Shown: piece by piece, positions 36,061 through 47,192 of the stretch
Numbering within the stretch: the stretch's first letter is position 1
Layout: the number at the start of each line of letters is the position of its first letter
DNA from: Erigeron canadensis
Taxonomy: Eukaryota > Streptophyta > Magnoliopsida > Asterales > Asteraceae
Assembly: GCF_010389155.1 (NCBI RefSeq)
Contig: NC_057766.1
Location: forward strand, 42,976,463-43,040,462
Direction: 5' to 3'
Length of the DNA: 64,000 nucleotides
Made by a program: the position numbers and the translations under genes
The notes under the pieces: generated by a model
What the model was told of the DNA's origin: nothing
What the model saw: the letters and a program-made list of their open reading frames with translations, nothing else
Databases searched by the model: none

Positions 36061-38235
36061 ACACCTCAAAAGGCTCGAACTGCAAGGTCTGCAAATAAAC
36101 CCCCAAGGTACAAGACAAGGTTACACAAGGAACGAGACAGGGTTACCCAAATCTGTCACTTGATGATACCGTTTCAAATAAACAATAGAATAATATTTCG
36201 TCTTATTTTTGTCTAAATATCAATGTGAAATACAAAAAGCATTCAACAAATTTCTTATGACACTTACATTACTCTAAATTTATAATAAATATATTTGGGG
36301 AAAAAAATTACTACCTAGTTTTTCACTACAAGAGATTAAAAAAAAAAAAAAAAAAAAACTTACGAAATAGGCTAATTTGACATGCACAAAAGAGGCTATA
36401 CAATTAAACCTTTGTGAATTTTTTTTTTTTAACGTTCATTTTTTGTATGGTCTTTATACCTACCGGGTAGCATGTTATCGCAGTTGTTCACAGGAAAATC
36501 CCCCGAATAGATCGTCAAACGACACGACATCAATGACATTAAATGTCATTTGGGGTAAAAATTTGCGCCCCTTAGTTTCTAACCCTGATTGTCTAGAAAC
36601 ATAGATTCTGACATATTTCTGTCTGGTAATTATTATTTTGGCTAAGATTAAGCAACTCCTAAAAAACAATATGGCTTGGCCCATTCATGCACCAAAAAGG
36701 TGGTCTGTTACATGGCTTTCGTTGATGACGTTATTAATCTAATTGAGATATTGGTTAAGAAATTTGATTTTGAATGCTATCAATTCAACTTATTCAAAGG
36801 TGGTGTTTAACTTTAAGTTGTTTGCTTAAATATTTTCTTTACGGAACATAATCAATTTGCAATGACAGTGAAAGTAACGTGAAGTCAGACCAATTTCGAT
36901 CTTTGAAAGTGATAACTTGTTAGGTTAATGAGTTATTTGTGTCTCCAAGATTTCAATGCCCACAAAATCAGATTTTTTGGGGGGGAAATTTTTTTGTAAT
37001 ATTTATTAGGCGACAAGCCATGTATTTTGGACTGTAAATTCTTTATATGGGCCATAGTTATGCGCTTCACATGGGTAGGGCCCATATAGTCAATCACGTG
37101 TATTTGGGTCCCAATAAAATTAACTATGCTAACATCTTGTCCTTCCTAGCCTTCCTTTTTTACTTTAATAACCGTCCCATATTTCTAGAGCCGACTGCTG
37201 TTTTTACACCTAATATTTTAATTTTTACACACATGATAGTACCATTAAAAGATCAATGGATATCTCATCATATCTATCAAAAAATAAGCATGACACGACA
37301 GAATTATGAAGGGCACGTTACTTATAGTATAAAATAACCCAAAGTATCACGCGATACAACAAAATAAGTTAATCTCTAATTTAATATTTTATCCATTAAA
37401 CCTGACATGGCAATATGCCAATATCTCATTTACACTCAGTTGTTTACAGTATACTTTTCTATACCGTCCTCATAACAAGATTAGACATTACTAACATTAA
37501 CCGTACAAGCTGAATACATAACGTGACAGTATATTCTTTTATTAGATGAAATAAAAGTATCTTTATCAGGTTTAGTCACCCAAGATACAGCCACAAGTAT
37601 CCGACAATAAGAATCATCAAAACATATAATATACCGAAATTCATTTGAAAGTATGTTTGTTTTAAATCTAAGAACTTTTGATTAAGCATTATTTAAACAG
37701 TTACTAAACCATTAGAGTCACAGATAATAAGGTTGAAGCTGATTATAACACTACAATTAGAAGGGTAGGTATGATTAGGTAATGTCACATCATTATAAAT
37801 CCAGGCCTTAACTACCATAAAGTATAATCATTCAGCACTATACTTTATTCTCACCACATATTAATGACATTTTAAAGCTTGTCATATAACTATAGTCTAA
37901 AATTGATTGATCCACATTTTCATACATATACACACATGTTTACAATTTAAACAAAGTTTGTTATCAACCTCACTAGGCGTAAATAATTTCGAAATGTCAT
38001 ATTCGGTTTTTAAGTATGTTACTGCCATTTACCAGTAATGCCGCAGTTCTTAAGATATCACAAGCTAATTAAAATGTATGCAAAAGACAAAAATAGATAT
38101 ATTTATATTTTTATACAACTTTCATATCCATAAAACTTAAACTGACCCGACCCACATGGGTTCACAAAGACAATATTAACTTAATTATGACACAAAAAAG
38201 TTTAACCATTAGTAGTACAGCCCACCTATCATCAA
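36061..38235. other. Gene-free stretch
   Basis: Short frames only. Nothing I recognise on either strand apart from poly(A)/poly(T) tracts. Confidence 0.55.
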
Positions 38236-38817
38236 CTAATGTTTCTGAGCAAAGCTGTTGACTAGTGCCAGAGCATTGCTAGTAACATGTGCAACGCTTG
38301 TGATCTGGGCCCGAACCGAAGTTTTGATCTTACCCTCCATGGTCTTGCCACCAAACCCATCCATACAAGTATTCTCATCAGTCAGGGCAGAACTGACCCA
38401 TGTCTGAACATTACTCATATGCCAAATGAACTCCTGACCCTTAACCCGGTCACAGTTTTTAAGCTCCTGGATGGACTTACTGACCCGGTCCAAACTGTCA
38501 CTAACTTCTTCTAAACAGTCACCAATTGCGGACCTTTCACGTGGCTTCAAACCTTTGAACCTTTTGAGCTTGTTGAGGTAAGCTTGTGTAGATAAGGATC
38601 TTTGAAGGCTAACGGTTAAGGCGGTACGGGCTAATTGGGCTGGGCTGGTTTGGATGGTTTTTGCATAAGGTGAAAGTGATTGTTCGCATAAAGAAGGGTA
38701 CGTAACGGTGGCGCATGACTTCTTGATGTAGCCCGTGACGCGTTTAGCTGCTTGGGTTCCGGTTAGGCAGATGATGATGGCTAGAAAGATGAGTGGCAGA
38801 GTTATTTTGTGTGCCAT
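38236..38817 (-). CDS. PMEI/invertase-inhibitor family protein (PMEI gene 3)
   Basis: An intronless 193-residue secreted protein. The signal peptide is MAHKITLPLIFLAIIICLTG plus a few residues, with likely cleavage near TQA-AK. The PMEI domain is at about 28-190. The conserved cysteines are 35, 44, 101 and 151, with an extra Cys122. Landmarks are IKKSCATVTYPSLC, DCLEEVSDSLDRV and QTWVSSALTDENTCMDG. It is predicted to act in the apoplast as an inhibitor of pectin methylesterases. The gene is oriented opposite to PMEI genes 1 and 2 and is the closest PMEI to the OTP70-like and UMP-CMP kinase genes. A TATA box at 38892-38899 lies 75 bp upstream of the ATG. Confidence 0.92.
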   Translation of the reverse strand: MAHKITLPLIFLAIIICLTGTQAAKRVTGYIKKSCATVTYPSLCEQSLSPYAKTIQTSPAQLARTALTVSLQRSLSTQAYLNKLKRFKGLKPRERSAIGDCLEEVSDSLDRVSKSIQELKNCDRVKGQEFIWHMSNVQTWVSSALTDENTCMDGFGGKTMEGKIKTSVRAQITSVAHVTSNALALVNSFAQKH

Positions 38818-38891
38818 TTTTGTTTTTTTTTAGTGTAGCGAGTCGATAATGTTTACTTTGGGCTATTGAATAAAAGGAGCTAGTGGGAGGG

Positions 38892-38899
38892 TATTTATA
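38892..38899 (-). promoter_or_regulatory. TATA box of PMEI gene 3
   Basis: Minus-strand CTATAAATACCC, 75 bp upstream of the ATG, with no competing box nearby. Confidence 0.75.
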
Positions 38900-39283
38900 G
38901 AGGAAGTTATATGAATGGGGGTGGATGTATAGTTACACGGTTGTGATGCAACTGGAGACGTGTGAACTATAGTGTTTTCATTTGGGCTGGGTTCGGATGG
39001 TAGTTCCTGTTTAATTAGTACTCGTAACTTAGGTCTGACCGTATGAGGATATAACAAAATAGAAAAATATATAAGAAAAAATTGACAACGCTTAACTTTT
39101 TAAGCAAAAATTGTTTTTATTTAGTTTCTAAAGCAAAAATGCTTTAAAAAAAATCTTGTTATTGAATTAATAGCTTTTTAATAGTTAAAAGTTAATGGAA
39201 TTATTATACAAAAAAAAAAAAAAAAAAACCCTTTAAGAAGTTTTTTTCCGTTATTGATATCTAACTTTGTTTAAATAGCACGG

Positions 39284-39560
39284 TACTCATGCTATGCGAC
39301 GATGGTCGTGACGGTGACGGTGTGATGGTTGGACGACTGTTAGTGATGGAGTGGCAGTGAGTTGTGTATATAATTGATGTAAAAGGTTAATGGACATATT
39401 TTAAATGATAAAGGACTGACAGTGTAATTTAATCATTAATATTAAGAGGATAGTGTATATGAAAATATTTTAAAGGGTGTTAAGTGAAAATATTACATAT
39501 TTTCAACATTACCAAAAATAAAAAGGGTTATTCTTTTTATAATATAATACAGATAACAAA
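39284..39560 (-). mobile_element. Helitron-like repeat copy
   Basis: Head ACTCATGCTATGCGACGATGG, a G-rich GACGGTGACGG block, then GATGTAAAAGGTTAATGG and an AT-rich tail. It has the same order as other copies of the family, but the 3' hairpin and CTRR end are mutated. Confidence 0.45.
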
Positions 39561-40053
39561 GACTCGTGTTATAAAGAGATATTAAATTCAATTGTGATAT
39601 CTGGGTTAGTGTTCTCATCCGTTACATTTTTAAAAGTTATTATACTTAAATATTTGGAAAGTTGTCTTGGTATGGTTAGAGAAATGCCCTGAAACTAACA
39701 CAGAACAAGTTTGATTAGACCGTTATATGGAGTTAAAAATCATATAACACAAATACTCTAACACAAAACAAATTAGGTTAGACTGTTATAATGAGTGAAA
39801 AATGACTCATTATAGTCAAATAACCTTAAACTAACAAAACTTCTTTTTAAAACTAGAATTCACTATTAATTTGGTAGCTACTAAATACGATACTTATAGA
39901 AAAAAAATTAATTTGAGGTTATAATCTTCCATGTTATGGCAAAAAAATACTAGTATTATTTTTGGGCGCATAATTATCAAAGTATGTCACATAACACGCA
40001 TTTTAAGGGAGTGTGTGATGAATGCAATTTTTAATTCGACCAACATTATGTTG

Positions 40054-40056
<3 letters not shown>

Positions 40057-40106
<50 letters not shown>
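40057..40106. repeat. (AAT)n microsatellite
   Basis: About 16-17 perfect AAT units, likely length-polymorphic. Confidence 0.95.
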
Positions 40107-40107
<1 letters not shown>

Positions 40108-40111
40108 CTTT

Positions 40112-40305
40112 ACTATATAATAAAAGAAATACCCCGAAGAGAAATGTTTAAACTACCATTCCTATGAAAAACAACCCTAATTTTAAAACATGACAACCAT
40201 CAAAACTCCCTTTTTCACACACACCGGCTCCCTTATATGATTTCACATACACCGTTCGCATCATATACCATGATATCCGCTGCAACACGTGAGCACCATG
40301 TTAAT
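40112..40305 (+). mobile_element. Short Helitron-like element
   Basis: Begins ...CTTTACTATATAATAAAAGAA, a common plant Helitron 5' start. It ends CCGCTGCAACACGTGAGCACCATG, a decayed form of the GC hairpin plus CTAG end. It abuts the (AAT)n tract. Confidence 0.4.
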
Positions 40306-41633
40306 AATAATAATGTTTAACTAATGCATTATGTTTGTCTTTTTACGTGAACAAATTATATAAATTTAAAACTTGAATATCGTTTCCTATATCTTTTTAT
40401 TTAAGTCGGTGATAGAGAGAGGCGTTGTTTTTATTCTCCTTTTTAATTTTCAATAATGATATTATATTACGTAGTAGTAAATAGCGTCAATCCAGCATTA
40501 TATTGCGGGTAGGCCGCTTTCAACGAGCCAAATTGTTTCACACTCGAAAGAAGAAAATATATGACACAATGTCACAATGTGATATGAAACACTCAAAATA
40601 AACCATATATAATATCGTATGGGTCCATCAAGCATTTTGTTTCCAATATAAAAAATAACCATACATTATTACATTTCCCTCTTCTTTAAAAAATTAAATA
40701 AATAGATACTTCCCGTACAGTACCACTCATTTTAGAAAGATATGTTAAAGATGTAATCTTTTAGTCTCATTTTGATTATCTCGATTTATTATTTTTGTTT
40801 GTCACAAAAACGATAATGCACTACAAACAAAACATATAAGTATATGACATTTTATACATTAAAGACTTCATTATTATAGATGTTTACATACAAAATAAAT
40901 TGAGATAGGAGTAGTATATCTATACTTCCATATCTATACTATTCTCATATATAAAATATATTGTCTACTTTAATTTTAAAATTTAAGACTTCTAACTTTT
41001 AAATTAAAACATGATCATAACATTCATCTTTAGCATGATAAATCAAAATCATATTATATAAAAGACAATATAGTTATTTAACATATTTTTTAATCATGAA
41101 AAATGGTCCTTCCATTTGTAATTCATTCACATTTGTGGTCTCTTCAAAGACTTCTTTAAAAAAAATTATAAAAAAAAAAAACAAAAGAAAGAATGGCCCC
41201 TCGTATATATTTCTCTCTTTCTCCATTTTTTTTTATCTCGTCGAATTTTAAGAATTTTTCGGAATTATAACACTCGTCAGAGTCAATCACTCATGTCAAA
41301 CTCCAGAGTCAAAAACATGGTAAAAGTAAAAACTATTGTCTCCGCCACTATGTACAGATGATATTCTAGTTTTTTAAAAGAAAGGTAGAACATAGTATAC
41401 GGACAATTTTGTTATCGATCTTAACTTTGTTTTGGTGATATAAACATCACTAATAAATAGTGCAAGCAAGCTTTGAGGTTGTATGAAGTCGTTCCCGAAG
41501 TGACACTATAAGCGATGCTATTGAATCACCCTCGTTCACTTAGGTCACAGATGTATTGGATTGGGTAGATTTTTTTATTATTTTTTTTAAAAACAGTCAA
41601 AATTTTATTAAGATTCAAAGAGTACACATACAC
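40306..41633. other. Gene-free AT-rich stretch
   Basis: Nothing is recognised on either strand. Confidence 0.5.
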
Positions 41634-41636
41634 TTA

Positions 41637-42300
41637 GGGGGAGGGAGCCGAAGACGAGTTGACCGACGAGATGGAGCGAGCTGCAGGGAGATCAGCGAGT
41701 TTCGGCCGCCATGGAAGGGAGATGGCAGCAAGAAGGGGGGAGCGAGTTCAGATATCGCGTTGAAGGGGAAAGGGACCGGAAGTGTCAACCCATCAAACTT
41801 GGGGTATGACAGTTGGAGGACCAAAAAGGGAAAAGAAGAAAGAGCAGGGACCAAATTGCAATTATACTGAAAGTTTTTTTTAAGCTGCTGTTTACAATTT
41901 TTTTTTTTTTTTTTTCCCCTAACCTTTTTACTTTCTTAATTCTTTAACAAAATGAAATTTTAACATAATTTTTTTTTCTTTTTTTTTTCAACATTTTTTT
42001 AGGGCATAATATAAACTTTTTTTTTAACTATGTCATGTTTTAATTTTAATATATAATGTGTTTTAAGTATTATGTAATGTGTTTTGTTATTAATAAAACA
42101 TATAAATTAAAAAAAGGGTTAATTATGTGAAGTTTATAAATGTTAAGGATGAATTATTAAAATGTGAAAAAAACATTTGGGAATTTCGGTTGCCACTAAA
42201 AAAAGGTTGAAAAAAGGTTAGAGGGTTGAAATGAAGTAGAGTAATTTGATTAGATATTTAAAGAGAGATGGGAGGGTTGAACCTTTCGGCTCCCTCCCCC
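41637..42300. mobile_element. Tourist-like (PIF/Harbinger) MITE with GC-rich insert
   Basis: The 664-bp element has a perfect 16-bp terminal inverted repeat GGGGGAGGGAGCCGAA and flanking TTA at 41634-41636 and 42301-42303. The left third (to about 41870) is unusually GC-rich for the window and keeps frames open, but encodes no transposase motif. The rest is AT-rich with poly(T) runs. The GC-rich part may be captured sequence. Confidence 0.88.
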
Positions 42301-42303
42301 TTA

Positions 42304-44311
42304 GGCTAGCAAGGAGCTAGAGTGCTAGACCCAAGTCTTATATTCATATCATTTCTTCCCCAAAGAAAACGGCAAGACTTTGCCCGGTTAGTAATCCACA
42401 AATATGACCTTGAATTGATATCGTCCGCCATTACAGAAACATCGGGTGGCTTACTATTGAAAATAGCATCATTCCTAGCAAGTTATATGCACCATATCGT
42501 AGTTTTAAGTTAATACTCTTCTATATGCCTCAAAGCGACTTTGCTAAAATGCTAAAGAAATGTCATCGATCCTAAAAGACAAAAACATAAGTATGTTTCT
42601 GTTTGTGTCAAAATCTTACCTTAAATTTATAAACTACCTAAACATAGCTAGATTTCAATCACTATAATTCTTTAGAAAAATCTCAATCAAATCAATGTAA
42701 AAACTAAAAAGGACTTTATTAAATTTGTGCATCATTCAAAATTAATTTGAACTAACTGTCTCCTAGTGTGAATGTATAAATCAAATTGATTAGGCTGTCC
42801 CAACACCTGATATTTCTGGTTTCAAGTGGAACTAGGCCCAAGTCGACATTTATTAGTATTATATTAAACGCAGGATAAAGAAAACGAAATTGTATTGCAC
42901 CTTACCGACACTATGAGTGAGTCATTCGCTTATACTCCGAGTCATCATATATATGAAGTGCCTGGGTGGGTTTGGTGCATAACCCAACATAAACATTTTT
43001 TACTTCTAAATAAAGTTTTCTCGTTGCTACAAATAATGATAAAATATTTAATCGTTTAAACCACGACTGTGTAATTATCTGATCCATAAAATAAATGAAA
43101 GATTCGATTATATTATATGGGTTTACATATGGATTAGGATCTTCTATTGATCCAACTTTCCATGTAAAGTTAAATCAATTTTAACTACTAGATTAAATAT
43201 AATGGTCAAGACTAAAATTTGATATTCAAATCTTAATCATTATATTTAATTTAATGGTTAAAGTTTGTAGTTCTACTTGTTATTAAAAAGAGCTATAACA
43301 ACGACGAAAGAATTGTGAATTCGGCTAAGGGAAGTGCAGAAGGGAATGAGGAAGGATAAAATGGAAGACAAGAAGCCGGCCAAGCAGTTACTTTAAAAAG
43401 GGATCTAACTTTACCTATAAAGTTATATCAACTTTAGAAGATCTCAATCTGTTTACCTATATAGTTAAAAATCTAAGGGTTAATTAACTATAAATAAATG
43501 TATATAGTAGAAACGAACTAAGGTTTTGGACATTGTATGTAAACAACTTGATAACTTGTCCAAATTATGTAATATGACATACGTGACAACTCATATAAGC
43601 CGTCACGTGCAAGTTTTTGATTGGTCAGCTCATTATTTGAACATTTTTACTAAGTCCTTAATACACATATCCAATCCGATAATTGGTTCCCATTACAAAC
43701 ATTTTATCATAGTTAATTACATTTCAACGCACTTAACCCAAAAATCTAATTATGACACATGACATACAAATATTAAGATTAAAATAGAAAAAGGGTAAAA
43801 TCCATAATTTAATCCTTTTTGAATACACAATTTCGCATTTAAACATCTATTTAGACCTCATGACCTCCAAAAACCTGTCATTAACAAAATTATATTTATC
43901 TTGATATAAAAAGTATATATATTATGTTCTTTTGTCACTTAGTCGACAATCCATACCTTTCAAGGGTGATATACTAATACTACTATACTACCATATATCG
44001 GATATAAATATAAAAGTAGCCCAAAATCTATGTAGGCCCAATACAGATCTATTCACCCAACCTTTACATATGTCGTTTGCATGTTCCATGTCACGCTTGG
44101 ACTTGGAATTCACATTCGATCACTAGCAAAAACGTTAGTATATAACTTTTCTTAAAAGAAAAAAAAGTTTATTAATCTGGTGATTGATAGGACATTTGGA
44201 ACTTAACGAAATGATGGAAGTCCATATATCGTCGCAAAATGATTTGTCGGTTCACAATAAGAAACTATTTAGTCTTTGATTGCATTATACATTTTAGTTA
44301 TAAGGTTTATT
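42304..44311. other. Gene-free stretch
   Basis: Short frames only and no family recognised. Confidence 0.55.
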
Positions 44312-44328
44312 AAGTGAGCAAATATTTT

Positions 44329-44577
44329 AACTATAGGGTTGATAGCCCAGTGCCAACCGTCCCCAACTAAACCGGGTCCCACCATGTTTACCCCTATCGG
44401 ATGCATGGGGCGCAGGTTCGAATCTCTCGGCCTGCAAGCATGAGGATTTATTAGTTATTACGTTGTGGTGGTATTTAGTGGAGGGGTTTCACAAGGATAC
44501 GAGTTGTGCGGCCTGCTCGTATCGGAACCAATGCGGTTCCGGGGATCGAGGTGTTCCCTTCAATTAACACCTTTTGG
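44329..44577 (+). mobile_element. SINE with perfect 17-bp target duplication
   Basis: A 249-bp insert is flanked by AAGTGAGCAAATATTTT at 44312-44328 and 44578-44594. The head has an A-box-like TAGCCCAGTGCC and a B-box-like GGTTCGAATCTC, as in tRNA-derived SINEs. It ends CACCTTTTGG, not in poly(A). The perfect duplication implies a fairly recent L1-type target-primed insertion. It lies 178 bp from the 3' end of the OTP70-like gene. Confidence 0.85.
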
Positions 44578-44754
44578 AAGTGAGCAAATATTTTGTCGGG
44601 AAAAATAATAATCTACTTTTAACTATTACAATAACCATTGTTATTGTATAATGAATAATCAAAACCATTGCATAGTTTGATTCGAAGAAAATGACTAATC
44701 TTAAACTTGTTATGAGTTATTACAAGAGCCATGTTTATGAACAATTTATAACCT

Positions 44755-46299
44755 CTACAAGTCGAATCCTCTGCTCACCATCATCATTTTAACTCTTTCT
44801 GTATCTTGCATACGACCTGCTTTGCCGTAAATCTGCATCAAAAGCTTGAAATTGTGGTCATTATCAGGCTCCAACTCGAATAGCTTTTCGGCAGCAATTT
44901 CTCCATGTTCTACATTCCCATGAACATAACAAGCATGTAGCAATGCACCCCAGACTGTTGGACCAGCTGCAAATTGCATTCTCTCTACGATCACTTTGTA
45001 AGCTTCAGTAATCAGTCCAGCCCTGCCATAAACATTTACCAGACACGCGTAATGTTCCATACTTGGAACTATTTCATATTCCGCCGTCATTGTAGAAAAC
45101 AATCTTTCTCCATCCTTCACCAATCTCAAATGAGCACAAGCTGTTAATACAGAAACGAATGTAATAGCGTCAGGGGAGATATTGGCACTCAACATACACT
45201 TGAAATATTCAAGAGCATTTGGGTGTTTATTGTGGACTGAAATTATGGTATTCCATGAAACTAAATCTCTTTCTGGCATTTGATCAAAGACCTGTCTTGC
45301 TTTATCAAGCCTGCCATGATTTGAGTACACAAAAATGAGAGAATTCACTATCGGTAGATTCCACTCATTTCCTTTACGGATAACCCATCCATGAATTTGA
45401 GCTACAAGTTTTAGCGACAACCCAGCCATGAGAATTGTGGAAATTGAAATCGAGTCTGGCTCATACCCATCTAACATCATACGTCGAAAAACAACCAAAG
45501 CATCGAATAAGAGGCCATGTTTAACATAACCTGTAAGCATCGAGTTCCAAGATACTAAATCTTTTTCTGCTATTTTATTAAAAACTTTACTTGCCCTCAT
45601 AATGTCACCACACTTGGAATACATGTCAACCAACCCATTAAGCACAAATAAATCGTTAGCATACCCTCGACGAACTATCTCACGATGAACTTCCTGACCA
45701 ACATGAATTAACCCCATGCCACCACAAGCTTTAAGGACTCGAGGAAACGTGAAATTGTCTGGCTCTACACCCTCTTCCACCATTTGAAAATACAACGCCA
45801 ATGCGTCCTCAAACATACCCATTTCAGAATAGCCCGATATAAGTGAATTCCAAGCAAAAGCATATGACTTCCTCTCAGACATATAATCAAACACTTGGTG
45901 GGCTTCCTCAATATAGCCATTAGTGGCATATAATCTAAGCAGTTTAGATGAAACACCTACATTTCTACGTAAAAGCTTTTCGGGTATTAGGTGATGGATA
46001 CGGATACCCTGTTTTACGGCATCTAAATGAAAGCAGGTTTCAAGAAGTGAAGAAAATATATGAGGATCATCAATGTTTATGCCATTTTTAACAGAAGTTT
46101 CAAGTTCCTTTACAACTTTGTCAAGTGCTTGAAGCTTAGTCTGTGGGTAAGGAGACTGATTTATAACAAGTTGTGTCGGTGATGATTTAGGTAATGATAA
46201 TATAGTAATTTGATTTTGATTTTGTTTATATGGTTTCTTGTTTCGATCTTTCTTGATACAGTAAGTGTGGAGGACTTGACACTGCATACTTACAGCCAT
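44755..46299 (-). CDS. OTP70: OTP70-like pentatricopeptide repeat protein
   Basis: An intronless 514-residue PLS-class PPR protein. Residues 1 to about 60 are basic and Ser/Thr/Gln-rich, as in a plastid or mitochondrial transit peptide. PPR repeats run from about 115 to 445, with typical starts such as AFAWNSLISGYSEMG, PDNFTFPRVLKACG, DLVSWNSMLTGYVKHG and PDAITFVSVLTACAH. A short E-type region follows (PTVWGALLHACYVHGN, LFELEPDN) and there is no DYW deaminase domain. Such proteins bind one strand of organellar RNA and guide editing or splicing. The order and wording of repeats closely match Arabidopsis At4g25270 (OTP70, linked to plastid rpoC1 intron splicing) as I remember it, and the next gene also matches the Arabidopsis neighbour. 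Orthology is likely but unproven. Confidence 0.87.
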   Translation of the reverse strand: MAVSMQCQVLHTYCIKKDRNKKPYKQNQNQITILSLPKSSPTQLVINQSPYPQTKLQALDKVVKELETSVKNGINIDDPHIFSSLLETCFHLDAVKQGIRIHHLIPEKLLRRNVGVSSKLLRLYATNGYIEEAHQVFDYMSERKSYAFAWNSLISGYSEMGMFEDALALYFQMVEEGVEPDNFTFPRVLKACGGMGLIHVGQEVHREIVRRGYANDLFVLNGLVDMYSKCGDIMRASKVFNKIAEKDLVSWNSMLTGYVKHGLLFDALVVFRRMMLDGYEPDSISISTILMAGLSLKLVAQIHGWVIRKGNEWNLPIVNSLIFVYSNHGRLDKARQVFDQMPERDLVSWNTIISVHNKHPNALEYFKCMLSANISPDAITFVSVLTACAHLRLVKDGERLFSTMTAEYEIVPSMEHYACLVNVYGRAGLITEAYKVIVERMQFAAGPTVWGALLHACYVHGNVEHGEIAAEKLFELEPDNDHNFKLLMQIYGKAGRMQDTERVKMMMVSRGFDL

Positions 46300-47192
46300 C
46301 TAGGGAAAAAAATAGAAAGTTTTATGCATACAGCATATATCGCTTTGTAAGTACTTTTATACAGTTTCAAAGATTATATAGGGATGTAGGCATGCAGCAT
46401 CATATTTCCCCTATAACAGAATTTTAGATACAAATGTCATATTGCTTTTTTATTTTATAACAATAACAATCAGTAAAAAGAAATGTTGTAGATTCATTGG
46501 ATCTTTTTTCAATTTGGTGATCAAAACTCAAAAGTATCTTGCCATCGCCAGTAAGGCATATTTAATGTGCGAAAGAGCTACAGCTTACAACATAGCGGCT
46601 TTATAGTCAAATAGGATAAAGACACATATAACCATCAAAAGCAGAAAAAGGAAAGCCACAAATGTGTAATAACTAATAAGCAGCATCTGCTTGTGATCAA
46701 ATTGGTCGAATATGTATGCTTTTCTGCAGGTTCAACCTCTAAAAATGGCAAACTTGCAAACTCGATCAATCTGCCCATGATTCTCAAATTCTTTTCCACC
46801 ATTGGCAGCTTTAGGTTCATTAATCTGCATAACAAACACATTGTAAGCAATTAAAATTTGACAACCTTGACTTCACACTTGGTAACCTAGATAGTGATTG
46901 GACCAAATGATATAATTGATATGCTTGCCATAAATTACATCCGTGATTTTGTACATTTTTAATTGTTGAGAATTGCAAAGGGTACTACAAATAGCTTTCA
47001 AGTCGTACCAGGAAAAGAGTCAAATTTAATCAAAATTGGAGGAAAACGAGATTGTTATTGCCTTATAGAGAGATGCCCATTGATAGAGGCTTTTGGTTTT
47101 GAAAATGAATAATTGCTATTGAACTTTTACTGCATCAATATCAAAATATCAAAACAAGAACAAAGAATAAGTTTTTGGGTATACCTTAATCC
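46300..47192 (-). other. Intergenic region with possible 3' UTR exon of the kinase gene
   Basis: The kinase stop codon ends at 47193. Just past it the minus strand reads ATTAAG-GTATAC, a plausible donor. At 46824 a TTATGCAG acceptor opens an exon-like segment. Splicing would add an untranslated exon downstream of the stop. No other gene is seen. Confidence 0.35.

Noticed and set aside
41556..41870. 104-codon GC-rich open frame
   Set aside because: It crosses the terminal repeat of the Tourist-like element, so it starts outside and ends inside it; no recognised domain.
42304..44311. Possible gene in a 2-kb gap
   Set aside because: Frames are all under 80 codons, AT-driven, with no splice-compatible chain of conserved motifs.
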